Positions 9,115-17,274 of a stretch of 64,000 nt of DNA are shown piece after piece. The stretch is from Bradyrhizobium betae (GTDB taxonomy: Bacteria > Pseudomonadota > Alphaproteobacteria > Rhizobiales > Xanthobacteraceae): positions 372,001-436,000 of the forward strand of contig NZ_MZXW01000004.1 of NCBI RefSeq assembly GCF_004123905.1. Reading direction: 5' to 3'. The notes beneath the pieces were generated by a model. It did no database searches, had not been told where the DNA came from, and saw nothing but the letters and a program-made list of their open reading frames with translations. Position 1 is the stretch's first letter; every line of letters begins with the position of its first letter. A program made the position numbers and the translations under genes.

Positions 9115-9927
9115 ATGAGATTCAACCGCTTGAAAGGGAAGACCGCCATTGTCACGGGGTCGGGCCAGGGGATCGGCGCGGCGATTGCCAGAGTCTTTGC
9201 GAGCGAGGGCGCACAGGTCGTCATCGCCACACGCACCGAGAGTCATGGACAGGCGACCCTTTCCGACATCACGACCGCTGGAGGCGAGGCTGTCCTGTGT
9301 GTCACCGACGTCGGGAGCGCCGTGCAGATCGAACGAGCGGTTGCCTTCGCGGTTTCCAAGTACGGCAAGCTCGACATCGTGGTGCACAACGCTGCCTCTT
9401 TTGCGGCTGGCATGGTCGAGGATTTGGACGACGCCCTTCTGGAAGAATCGCTGAACGTTAATCTCAAGGCAGCATTCCGGCTCTCTAAGGCGTCGATTCC
9501 GCACCTTCGCAGCCAAGGTGGTGGAAGGTTGCTGTTCACCTCATCGGTCACTGGACCTCGCGTCGCCATGCCCGGCGCCTCCTATTATGCGGCCAGCAAG
9601 AGCGGGCTGAATGGTTTCATCCGCACAGCGGCGATCGAACTCGCCAAGGACCGCATTACTGTCAACGGCGTCGAGCCAGGCTTCATCAAGACGCCGGCCA
9701 TGGATCTGCTGGCGGACGAAGAAGGGCAAAGGATCATGGCAAAGTATGTGCCGATTGGCGCCCTCGGAGTGCCCGAAGATATTGCGTACGCAATGTTGTA
9801 CCTGGGGAGCGATGAAGCGGGTTACGTGACCGGACAGACGATTGTGGTCGACGGTGGCAGTACGCTCCCCGAAAGTCCCACCTTTGCGGACGAGGCCGCG
9901 GGGGTGAAGAGCCTCGACCAGATCTAG
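9115..9927 (+). CDS. SDR-family oxidoreductase
   Basis: A 270-residue classical short-chain dehydrogenase. The cofactor site is TGSGQGIG near residue 14, NNAG is represented by VHNAA, and the active-site Tyr-x3-Lys is in SYYAASKSG, with an upstream Ser in TSSVTG. The ATG at 9115 is chosen over 9052 because the paralogous scar at 13161 starts at the same place (MSSNRLKGKTA versus MRFNRLKGKTA). It is the first gene of an operon with a phospho-lyase-like aminotransferase and a kinase. A role in oxidising an alcohol or aldehyde of an amino-alcohol substrate is an inference from context. Confidence 0.9.
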   Translation: MRFNRLKGKTAIVTGSGQGIGAAIARVFASEGAQVVIATRTESHGQATLSDITTAGGEAVLCVTDVGSAVQIERAVAFAVSKYGKLDIVVHNAASFAAGMVEDLDDALLEESLNVNLKAAFRLSKASIPHLRSQGGGRLLFTSSVTGPRVAMPGASYYAASKSGLNGFIRTAAIELAKDRITVNGVEPGFIKTPAMDLLADEEGQRIMAKYVPIGALGVPEDIAYAMLYLGSDEAGYVTGQTIVVDGGSTLPESPTFADEAAGVKSLDQI

Positions 9928-9995
9928 TCCGAAGGTGGCGCGCTCGGGAGCCGTAATGGGCAACAAGTAACTGGCATTGCACAAAGAGATGAAAC

Positions 9996-11276
9996 GTGGA
10001 TCAGATGTCTACTGAAACGACGCTGCTTGCGCGTCGCCAGCGTGCTCTCGGGCGGCATTCGCCCTTGATGTACGATACCCCGCTGCATCTCGTTCGGGGC
10101 GAGGGGGTGTGGGTCGAGGATGTCGACGGGCGCCGCTATCTTGACGCCTATAACAACGTGCCGCACGTCGGCCATTGTCATCCGCATGTCGTGGATGCGA
10201 TATGTCGTCAAGCTGCTACGCTGAACATCCATACGCGCTACCTGCACGACAACGTCGTCCAATACGCCGAGCGATTGACCGCCACTTTCGATCCGTCCCT
10301 GTCGGTAGCAATGTTCACCTGCACAGGTACGGAAGCCAACGAACTTGCCTTGCGCATTGCGCGTTTCGTCAGCGGCGGGACTGGCGTGATCGTCAGTAAC
10401 TTCAGCTATCACGGCAATTCGGCTGCGCTCGCTGCCGTAACGACAGGCCTTCCCGCGCACGAGGCGCTGGCGCCGCATGCGCGGGCGGTCCCCATCCCGG
10501 ATCTGAATCATTGGGATGGCGATCCGGATCAGCTGGCGTTGGAGTACGCCAATGGCGTCCTGGAGGCCATTCGGTCGTTGAAGGCTGCAGGCATCAAGCC
10601 GGCAGCGATCTTGTGCGACACAACCTTTTCGACGGAAGGTTTGCCCCGTGTTCCGAACGGGTTTCTCGAGCAGGCGGTCGCCCATGTTCGCGAAGCAGGA
10701 GGTTTGTTTATCGCCGATGAAGTACAAGGGGGCCTTGGCCGGACCGGTGACCACATGTGGGCACACCAGGCCTATGGCGTCGTCCCTGACCTCGTCACCC
10801 TCGGTAAGCCGCTCGGCAACGGCCACCCTCATGCCGGCGTGATCACCCGGCCGGACTTGCTAGATATCTTCGCCTCCAGCGCCCTTTATTTCAATACTTT
10901 CGCCGGAAATCCTGTGTCAGCGGCGGCGGGTCTGGCAGTTCTCGACGTCATGGAGCGAGAGAAATTGATGCAAAACGCCAAGGCTGTCGGAAAGTATCTT
11001 CAGCAGGGTTTGGCGAGGCTCTCGAGAAAGCATGCGCTGATCGGAAGCGTGCGCGGCAGCGGCCTGTTTTTCGGCCTGGAATTGCTTCGTGGCGCAGGAA
11101 AGCCTGCCTCTGAGGAAACAAAGCGCCTTGTTAACGCCATGAGAGACAGGGGCATCCTCATCAACAGGATCGGCCCTCACGACAACGTCCTCAAGATGCG
11201 ACCACCCATGCCGTTCTCCAGAGCTAATGCCGAGCTCCTCTTGTCCACCCTCGATGACGCGCTAACTTCGCTGTGA
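9996..11276 (+). CDS. Class III PLP enzyme, phospho-lyase type
   Basis: A 426-residue PLP-dependent enzyme of the class III aminotransferase fold. The internal-aldimine Lys is Lys271 in [10 protein letters not shown] and the PLP-ring Asp is in ADEVQGG. The N-terminal segment [14 protein letters not shown] and the following [11 protein letters not shown] resemble the ethanolamine-phosphate and 5-phosphohydroxylysine phospho-lyases (AGXT2L1/AGXT2L2) more than ordinary transaminases. The next gene is an APH-fold kinase like hydroxylysine kinase, the natural partner of such enzymes. The likely role is elimination of phosphate and ammonia from a phosphorylated amino alcohol. The start is GTG at 9996 or ATG at 10005. 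The gene lies 68 bases after the SDR. Confidence 0.85.
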   Translation: MDQMSTETTLLARRQRALGRHSPLMYDTPLHLVRGEGVWVEDVDGRRYLDAYNNVPHVGHCHPHVVDAICRQAATLNIHTRYLHDNVVQYAERLTATFDPSLSVAMFTCTGTEANELALRIARFVSGGTGVIVSNFSYHGNSAALAAVTTGLPAHEALAPHARAVPIPDLNHWDGDPDQLALEYANGVLEAIRSLKAAGIKPAAILCDTTFSTEGLPRVPNGFLEQAVAHVREAGGLFIADEVQGGLGRTGDHMWAHQAYGVVPDLVTLGKPLGNGHPHAGVITRPDLLDIFASSALYFNTFAGNPVSAAAGLAVLDVMEREKLMQNAKAVGKYLQQGLARLSRKHALIGSVRGSGLFFGLELLRGAGKPASEETKRLVNAMRDRGILINRIGPHDNVLKMRPPMPFSRANAELLLSTLDDALTSL

Positions 11277-11280
11277 GGCA

Positions 11281-12309
11281 ATGATGACGGAGTTTTTTGC
11301 TCTCGATTTGGAACAGCAGATGGCCACGGTGACCGCGGTCGCGAGGGCCGCGCTCAGCCGCTGGCCGGGTAGCTTCGAAGAACTTTCCCTCGTCAAGTAT
11401 AGGGAAAACGCCGTTTTCCGACTTCGCGACGGTCACGGCGAGCAGTTCGCTCTACGGGTTCACCGCAACGGCTACCATACGGATGCCGAGCTGGCTTCGG
11501 AACTGCAATGGATGTCGCTCCTGGCCGAATCGTCGATCGACGTACCGGCTGTTATTCCCGCAATGGACGGGTCGTTGTTCGTGAAGGCCACGGCTCTGGG
11601 AGTTTCGGAGCCACTCCAGGTGGATATGATGACCTGGCTCGATGGTGAGCAACTTGGCTCAATCGAAACCGGCTTCTCCTCCTCGTTGGACGAACTGAGC
11701 GAGCTCTATCATCAAGTGGGTCGTCTCGCCGCGCGATTGCACAACCACGCCGCAGCGTGGCAACTCCCGGATAGCTTTGCTCGGCACGCTTGGGATGCTC
11801 AAGGGCTGCTGGGGCCGAATCCATTCTGGGGCCAGTTTCGCGATCTGCCACACTTGGCGGCACATCTCCCGCTCATCGAAGACGCATGCCGAAAGGCACA
11901 ACAGGATCTCCACAGTCTGGGACAGTCAGGCGAAATCTACGGGCTCATTCATGCCGACCTTGTGCCGGAAAACATCCTGCGCTTCGGCAGCCGCCTCATG
12001 CTCATCGATTTCGACGACGCCGGATTTGGATGGCACATGTTCGAACTCGCCACTGCGCTTTTCTGGCACACCGATCGGCCCTATTATCGCACCGTCCATG
12101 ACGCCCTTCTGGCAGGTTATCGTTCGACCCGTGCACTGTCTGAATCCCAGTGGCAACATCTTCCGCTCTTTTTATATCTGAGAAGCATTACTTATCTCAG
12201 CTGGGTGCGAACCAGGAGCGAGACGGAGACCGCGCGGGAACTCACCCCGATACTGGTTGAAAAAGCTTGTTTGCTGGCGAGTGATTATCTGGGGCGTGTC
12301 CCCAATTAG
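11281..12309 (+). CDS. APH-fold small-molecule kinase (hydroxylysine/homoserine kinase-like)
   Basis: A 342-residue aminoglycoside-phosphotransferase-fold kinase. The Brenner motif is HADLVPEN with catalytic Asp, followed by the metal-binding LIDFDDAG; both are intact. The start lies 4 bases after the aminotransferase stop (two consecutive ATGs, 11281 and 11284). Pairing with a phospho-lyase-like PLP enzyme points to phosphorylation of an amino alcohol such as hydroxylysine, ethanolamine or a relative, but the substrate is not readable. A diverged copy of its last 63 codons survives as a scar at 13198-13386. Confidence 0.85.
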   Translation: MMTEFFALDLEQQMATVTAVARAALSRWPGSFEELSLVKYRENAVFRLRDGHGEQFALRVHRNGYHTDAELASELQWMSLLAESSIDVPAVIPAMDGSLFVKATALGVSEPLQVDMMTWLDGEQLGSIETGFSSSLDELSELYHQVGRLAARLHNHAAAWQLPDSFARHAWDAQGLLGPNPFWGQFRDLPHLAAHLPLIEDACRKAQQDLHSLGQSGEIYGLIHADLVPENILRFGSRLMLIDFDDAGFGWHMFELATALFWHTDRPYYRTVHDALLAGYRSTRALSESQWQHLPLFLYLRSITYLSWVRTRSETETARELTPILVEKACLLASDYLGRVPN

Positions 12310-12394
12310 CGGATTCCCAAGGAATTGTCGTCGAGCTTGGCTGCGGGGTACTTCAGGGCACTGACGCAAACTGTTCCGTCCGTTCGAAGGTGGA

Positions 12395-13006
12395 TCAACG
12401 GCCAGGCTTCGCCGACAGCATGGCCCGAACCATCATCCGGAGCGCGCTCAGCAGGTCCTCGCGCTGGCTCGGTTCTCGCGCGACCGCGATCGCTGCCTCG
12501 CGCCCGGCGCCAAGAATCAGAGTGGCGCAGGTAAGCGGCGAGAGTCCCTGAGGGAGTTTGCGGTGCAAATCATCCGCGATCAACTTGCGAAAATGACCGG
12601 AGGTTTCTCCGACAACCGGCTCCAGTAGAGGGCTGAGCGCCGGCGTGAGCATCATGTAGAACCGTCCCACCCTTGGCTCGGCGCAAACCTCGAGGAGCGC
12701 TGCCGTCAGGGCAACTATGCGATCTTCGGCTGTGGTGGCCACATTGCGCATCTGCTCGCCTCGCATGCGCACACGCTCGCCTATGATACGGTACTGATCG
12801 CGGAGCATCTCATCGATACCGCCGGGAAAATAGGTGTACGCCGTAGTTTTTGAAGTACCCGCCTTTTTTGCCACTGCGTCGACTGAACAGGTCGCGAGAC
12901 CTCCGACCTCGAAGAGGTCGAGCGCGGTGTCTAAGAGCTCTTGTCTGGTCCTAAGACGATTCCGATCGCGAAGTCGGGTAGGTTTTTTTTCTCTCATCTT
13001 CCGCAT
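12395..13006 (-). CDS. TetR-family regulator, intact copy
   Basis: A 203-residue regulator with an N-terminal HTH (RQELLDTALDLF to GTSKTTAYTYFPGG, about residues 22-62) and a helical ligand domain. It is the intact paralogue of the frameshifted gene at 8344-8942. Its own divergent operon has been reduced to scars, but the operator-like palindrome upstream is shared with the intact SDR operon. This protein is therefore the best candidate regulator of 9115-12309 in trans. Its 3' end lies 85 bases from the end of the kinase gene, with which it is convergent. Confidence 0.9.
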   Translation of the reverse strand: MRKMREKKPTRLRDRNRLRTRQELLDTALDLFEVGGLATCSVDAVAKKAGTSKTTAYTYFPGGIDEMLRDQYRIIGERVRMRGEQMRNVATTAEDRIVALTAALLEVCAEPRVGRFYMMLTPALSPLLEPVVGETSGHFRKLIADDLHRKLPQGLSPLTCATLILGAGREAAIAVAREPSQREDLLSALRMMVRAMLSAKPGR

Positions 13007-13060
13007 CCTAGCTCAGGAAATGGGCATAGCAAAGATTAATTGATAGGCTTGACATATTTC

Positions 13061-13075
13061 TGGACAAACTGTTCA
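13061..13075. promoter_or_regulatory. Candidate TetR operator, copy 2
   Basis: TGGACA-AAC-TGTTCA, matching the site at 9000-9014 in both half-sites and in distance from an upstream TTGACA (13049-13054). It lies between the intact tetR and the SDR scar. Conservation of arms but not of the central bases is what an operator under selection would show. Confidence 0.6.
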
Positions 13076-13160
13076 CTTTCCGTAGCGCACTCCGGGATAC
13101 TCCGGTTGAAAGATAGATGCCGTACGGCGGCGCAGCCGCACCGAGGGGGAGACGAAGACA

Positions 13161-13197
13161 ATGAGTTCGAATCGACTGAAAGGGAAGACAGCTGCAA
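13161..13197 (+). pseudogene. SDR 5' scar of the second operon copy
   Basis: Twelve codons (MSSNRLKGKTAA) equivalent to the start of the SDR at 9115, including the same promoter and ribosome-site spacing upstream. After this the sequence joins, out of frame, to the tail of a kinase gene. The rest of the SDR, the whole PLP-enzyme gene and most of the kinase are missing. Confidence 0.8.
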
Positions 13198-13386
13198 TGG
13201 CGACCGCTACCGCTGTTTCTGTTTTTGAGGAGCGTCACTTATCTGGGGTGGATGCGGACCAGAAGCGAAACTGAGACTGCACGGGAGCTAACGCCGGTGT
13301 TGATCGAACGAGCCGTGCTCTCGGCTGAGGAATACTTGAAGAGCGCAGACTCCTCAGGAGCCGCAGTGGGCTCTCAATCGGACTGA
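13198..13386 (+). pseudogene. Kinase 3' scar of the second operon copy
   Basis: Sixty-three codons ending in a stop. They read WRPLPLFLFLRSVTYLGW, then MRTRSETETARELTPVLIER, equivalent to the last part of the kinase at 11281 (WQHLPLFLYLRSITYLSW, VRTRSETETARELTPILVEK). The C-terminal end differs and is 12 residues longer. The amino acid identity with diverged codons shows this came from a distinct paralogous operon, not a recent copy. Confidence 0.85.
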
Positions 13387-13459
13387 ACCGCCCCGCATCG
13401 CACAACCCGGGAAAGCGGGGCCGGTAATCGTTGGGTAACTGCTCTTGCTTGGTGATCGC

Positions 13460-14614
13460 ATGCCAATCGACGCGAACCCTGTCCCTGCTGCCGACCCGTT
13501 TCTGCTGCGACTGTATAAGTCCTGCACAGAGCCGAGGCGGTGGCCCGAGATAATGGATCTGCTGTGCGCCGAGCTCGGCGCGCATTCCGCCATTGTTCAG
13601 GGCCTTGTTCTAGAGGGACCTCGTGCAGCGACCTTCTGGATGGCTCACGATTCCCGTACCAATCTTGCCCCGTACCAAGCCTCGATCTCCGATTCCGGCA
13701 ACCCGCGATTGGATCGCAAGCGATTGCATTCGTCCGTGGGCCGCTTGGTGCGCGATGAGGACTTGTTCGATGGCGACGAGTGGCCAATACAGCAGCGGCT
13801 GCAGCAACAGCTTTCCGCTCTTGGATACGGCCGTTTCCTCGGCGGCCTCATATCTGTCGGCCCGGGCTACTACATGGCGCTGGCGTTGCATCGCGAGGTG
13901 GGCGATAATGGCGACTTCTCCGACCGCGAGAAGGACCGCATCGCTGCGCTCCTGCCTCATTTTGCGCAGGCCTTACAGTTGACCCAATCGGTCGCCTGCA
14001 GCCGCTCCGCGGAGGCCCTACTACGTGGACTTCTGGAGCGATGGAAATGCGGCCTCATCGTCTGCGACGCTGACGGGCACGTGCTGTGGCGGAACGAGCA
14101 AGCCTTGATGTCGCTGACTTGCGGTGGTGGGTTGCGGCTGCGCAACGGCATGCTGTACGCCGCAACCGCTGAATCTCAGCAGCGATTGGAGCTGGCGTTG
14201 CGACGGCAAGTTGGCCGTAACGCACCAGGGTTCGTTGTGCTGGACGCGGGTGGACGCCGTTGGCAGCTTGCCGTTCAGGAGCTCCAACCCGCTACCGTAG
14301 GCAGTGCTGAGCCGCTGCTGTTGATAGCGCTTACTGGCGACCAGCCGGCTGGGGTGATTTCGGCAGAGTCGCTCGTCAGCTTGTTCGAGCTAACCGACGC
14401 GGAGTCCCGCCTCACGAGCGCCCTAGTTGCTGGCTCCACCCTGGAGGAATACGCAGTGCGTCGCGGTGTAGAGCTGAGCACCGTCCGCTACCAACTCAAG
14501 CAGGTGCTCGCCAAGACCGGTACGCGCCGGCAGGTTGACCTTGTGCGCCGAGTCCTGTGCTCAGCCGCGGCCTACGTCGTCGGATCACGCGAACAAATCG
14601 TGCGCTGTAGGTAG
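13460..14614 (+). CDS. LuxR-type transcriptional regulator
   Basis: A 384-residue protein with a C-terminal LuxR/GerE-type helix-turn-helix (FELTDAESRLTSALVAG, then YAVRRGVELSTVRYQLKQVL). The long N-terminal part has a PAS-like segment (about residues 190-260, WKCGLIVCDADGHVLWRNEQ) but no receiver domain. The ATG at 13460 is preferred to the TTG at 13445. It is a one-component regulator; its target is unknown. It stands alone after the decayed operon and before araC, so it may control the nearby outer-membrane protein or hydrolases. Confidence 0.85.
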   Translation: MPIDANPVPAADPFLLRLYKSCTEPRRWPEIMDLLCAELGAHSAIVQGLVLEGPRAATFWMAHDSRTNLAPYQASISDSGNPRLDRKRLHSSVGRLVRDEDLFDGDEWPIQQRLQQQLSALGYGRFLGGLISVGPGYYMALALHREVGDNGDFSDREKDRIAALLPHFAQALQLTQSVACSRSAEALLRGLLERWKCGLIVCDADGHVLWRNEQALMSLTCGGGLRLRNGMLYAATAESQQRLELALRRQVGRNAPGFVVLDAGGRRWQLAVQELQPATVGSAEPLLLIALTGDQPAGVISAESLVSLFELTDAESRLTSALVAGSTLEEYAVRRGVELSTVRYQLKQVLAKTGTRRQVDLVRRVLCSAAAYVVGSREQIVRCR

Positions 14615-14842
14615 AGTCTTTATGGCCCCCTTGGATGGTCGGGTGCACACGCCGGAATACGTCAACTGATCGAAGCCTTCTCCGCGAACGATTCGGGCTG
14701 AGGACGTGGTGAAGGCGGTTTCTTTGTAAAGGCGGAACTTGGGGCGAGAGATGGCAGGCTCGGAATTGGAATGCATGACGGCTACCCCTGATGAGGGAGC
14801 TGTTGGTCTCACGCAAGGTGAGCACGGTTGAATTGCTCGACC

Positions 14843-15943
14843 ATGTTCGAGATGTTCGTTCCGCGACGCCCGACAGCCTATGCCGCAGACGCATCGCAAC
14901 TGCCTGCGGATCCGATGCCTGAGATAGCTTTGTCTCCAGCAGGTGCGGCGGCTCGCGTTGTGGAGTGCCATTCGCAGGATGCCGGCGTACACGCCAGCCA
15001 ATTGCCCGGCTGGACGCTGCGCACCGAGCAGTTTTCGGCGGGCCGGTTCAGCGGACACCTGACCTTGCTGCGGTTGGATCATGTCCAGGTCATTCGCGAG
15101 CGGACGTCGCAGGCGCTGATGAAGCAGGGAATGGCCTGGCCTGGCGCGCTGATATTCAGCCTGCCGATGGCAGCGTCAGGTGATGCTTACTTCAACGGCC
15201 ATATTCTTCCGTTTCCGTGCCCGCTATTCAGTGATGGTGCGGATCTCCCCCCGTTAATGACGCCGAAATATTGCGACGTCGTGAACCTCGTGATGGATCG
15301 GCAATGGCTCGCTGGATACTTCAACGATGTTGGGGAACGCGGGCTCGCCGACGACCTCGTTGCAACACGGTACCTCCGGATCAACGTCTCAGCCGACGGT
15401 ATCGCTGCAATGCAGCGCGGCATCACCGATGTCTTCGAGGTATGCGGGCGGACGCATGTATTCGACTTCGCAGAGTCACGCAATGAGCTGGAAAACCTGC
15501 TTCTGAGGTTCGTTGCTGACGCATTGACGTCAGAGCGAAGTCTCTCCATGGTTGGCATGACCTCCCAAAAACAAGTCGCTGATCGTGCCTTCGGGTATGC
15601 GTTGTCTCGCCGTGAAACTCCGCCGAGGGTCGATGATCTCTGTCGACACGTGGGTGTGAGCCGGCGCAATCTGCAGATCTGCTTTCAGGAAGCCTTCGGC
15701 GTTTCGCCGTCACAGTACTTGCGGTTCGCACGCCTTAACGCCGTGCGCCGCGAATTGATAGCGTGTGCGGCGACTGGACGACGGGTCTCCATCGGTGACG
15801 TCGCTGCAAGCTGGGGCTTTTGGCATTGGAGTCGCTTTGCCGGAAATTATCGAGATCTGTTCGGTGAACTGCCGTCACAGACGCTACAGAACAATCATTC
15901 ATCCTGCCTTAGAGGGTTCGCTAGAGCGGTTTCCACTGGATGA
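14843..15943 (+). CDS. AraC-family transcriptional regulator with IS-supplied C-terminus
   Basis: About 366 residues from ATG 14843, with the AraC double HTH at the C-terminus (VDDLCRHVGVSRRNLQICFQ, then VSIGDVAASWGFWHWSRFAG and YRDLFGELPSQTL). The N-terminal part resembles the AraC-binding-like domain of oxygenase regulators. The IS630 element starts at 15922, so the last seven codons and the TGA stop come from the IS end. The HTH is complete, so the protein may still work. The original C-terminus beyond residue ~359 is lost. Confidence 0.85.
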   Translation: MFEMFVPRRPTAYAADASQLPADPMPEIALSPAGAAARVVECHSQDAGVHASQLPGWTLRTEQFSAGRFSGHLTLLRLDHVQVIRERTSQALMKQGMAWPGALIFSLPMAASGDAYFNGHILPFPCPLFSDGADLPPLMTPKYCDVVNLVMDRQWLAGYFNDVGERGLADDLVATRYLRINVSADGIAAMQRGITDVFEVCGRTHVFDFAESRNELENLLLRFVADALTSERSLSMVGMTSQKQVADRAFGYALSRRETPPRVDDLCRHVGVSRRNLQICFQEAFGVSPSQYLRFARLNAVRRELIACAATGRRVSIGDVAASWGFWHWSRFAGNYRDLFGELPSQTLQNNHSSCLRGFARAVSTG

Positions 15944-15953
15944 GAATCAATTT

Positions 15954-16013
15954 ATGGGGCGGGGATTCCCTAATTGCTGCAAAATGGGGCGGGGATTCCC
16001 TAATTGCTGCAAA
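15954..16013. repeat. 30-bp tandem duplication in the IS630 left end
   Basis: Two perfect copies of a 30-base unit that begins ATGGGGCGGGGATTCCC and ends GCTGCAAA. It lies in the region where the transposase promoter would be. The unit length is a multiple of three, so the frame starting at 15940 stays open through it. Confidence 0.9.
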
Positions 16014-16053
16014 TCAGATTCGATCTTCGCTCCCGTTGGCGGCGAGGTTGATC

Positions 16054-16431
16054 ATGGCAAAGGGCTATTCGACGGACTTGAGAGATCGTGTGGTGGCCTT
16101 GGTCGAGGCCGGTGAGAGCCGCCGCGAAGCCGCACGCCTGCTTGATCTTGCAGCATCGACGACGATTCGCTGGATAGATCGTTGGCAAAGGACCGGTAGC
16201 GTCGCGGCGAAGCCTGGCACCGGCTACGGTCGCTCGCGGCTCGAGCAGCACCGGCAGTGGCTGCTCGATCTGGTTGCCGCGGAGCCGGACTTGACGCTTG
16301 AGGAGATTGGTACGCGGCTGCGCGCCGTGAAGAAGCACAAAGCCGGTATTAGCTCGATCTGGCGCTTCTACGAACGTCACGACATCACCTTCAAAAAAAA
16401 CTCCGCACGCCGCCGAGCAGGATCGTCCTGA
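16054..16431 (+). CDS. IS630 transposase, first frame (HTH part)
   Basis: Starts MAKGYSTDLRDRVVAL and carries two helix-turn-helix regions (EAARLLDLAASTTIRWIDRW; LEEIGTRLRAVK). The frame leaves the conserved reading at an A8 run (16393-16400), after ITFKK. Removing one A would join it to the second frame as ITFKKTPHAAEQDRP, which is the normal IS630 continuation. Slippage on the A-run or a one-base insertion could explain this. Confidence 0.85.
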   Translation: MAKGYSTDLRDRVVALVEAGESRREAARLLDLAASTTIRWIDRWQRTGSVAAKPGTGYGRSRLEQHRQWLLDLVAAEPDLTLEEIGTRLRAVKKHKAGISSIWRFYERHDITFKKNSARRRAGSS

Positions 16432-16993
16432 CGTCGCCGCCGCGCGCGCCGAGTTGAAAGCCGAGCAGCCGCGCCTCGATGCGCCGCGCCTCGTGTTCAT
16501 CGACGAGACGGCGGTTACCACGAAGATGGTCCGGCACCATGGGCGCTCGCCACGTGGCGAGCGCCTCGTCTCAAATGTTCCGCACGGCCACTGGAAGACG
16601 CTGACGCTCATTGCTGCCCTGCGCATCAATCGTCTTACAGCGCCCTATGTCATTGACGGCGCGATGGATGGGCCATCGTTCCTCGCCTATGTCGAACAGG
16701 TTCTCGTGCCGACACTGCGCAAGAACGACATCGTCTTTATGGACAACTTGCGTACCCATAAGATCGACGGGGTAGCGGCGGCGATCGTGGCAGCCGGCGC
16801 CAAGGTGCGCTATCTGCCCGCCTACTCGCCAGATCTCAATCCGATCGAGATGGCATTCTCGAAGCTGAAGACGGCGCTGCGTAAGGGCGCGGCTCGCACC
16901 GTCACGGCGCTGATGAAGCTCATCGGCAAACTCCTCAAGACGTTTGCGCCCAAACACTGCGCGAACTACTTTCGACATGCCGGATATGGGTAG
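16401..16993 (+). CDS. IS630 transposase, second frame (DDE catalytic part)
   Basis: The DDE nuclease part. The first Asp is in LVFIDETAV, the second in VFMDNLRTHK and the Glu in DLNPIEMAFSKLK. The C-terminus ends NYFRHAGYG. Read without a shift, the earliest start is TTG at 16454, so the catalytic part needs the frameshift to be joined to its HTH. All three acidic residues are present, so the element may be active if slippage occurs. Confidence 0.85.
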
Positions 16994-17274
16994 TGACCCT
17001 AATCGAGTGGAAAACGCTCTAGGCGAATGCTTCTGCTGCCACGCCTGGGCGCTCCTTGTGAGTAGTGTGATAAAAACAGCACGTCCATACAAAATGCCAC
17101 ACCATCGGCGCACTCTGCCGAAACGGGATAACGGCGACGTGATCCTCTTCCTAGTCTTCCCGCAGGTTCAAACGAGCTGATCGCAATCCTGCGATGTCTG
17201 GCAAATCCGCGCGGATCGGCGGGGATCTGCCTCCACATTGCGGTTTGGCGTCAGCCAACCGAAGGGGGGACAGG

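Larger units (their letters stand above)
15922..17021 (+). mobile_element. IS630-family insertion sequence
   Basis: About 1.1 kb bounded by imperfect terminal inverted repeats. The left end reads TAGAGCGGTTTCCACT (15922-15937) and the right end is complementary to TAGAGCGTTTTCCACT (17006-17021), with TA at both borders as expected for IS630 target duplication. Two reading frames encode the transposase. Between the left end and the first frame a 30-bp unit is tandemly duplicated (15954-15983 and 15984-16013). The element interrupts the 3' end of araC. Confidence 0.9.

Noticed and set aside
15940..16431. Transposase start at 15940
   Set aside because: It would put the inverted repeat and the 30-bp tandem unit into protein. 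The conserved start MAKGYSTD is at 16054.
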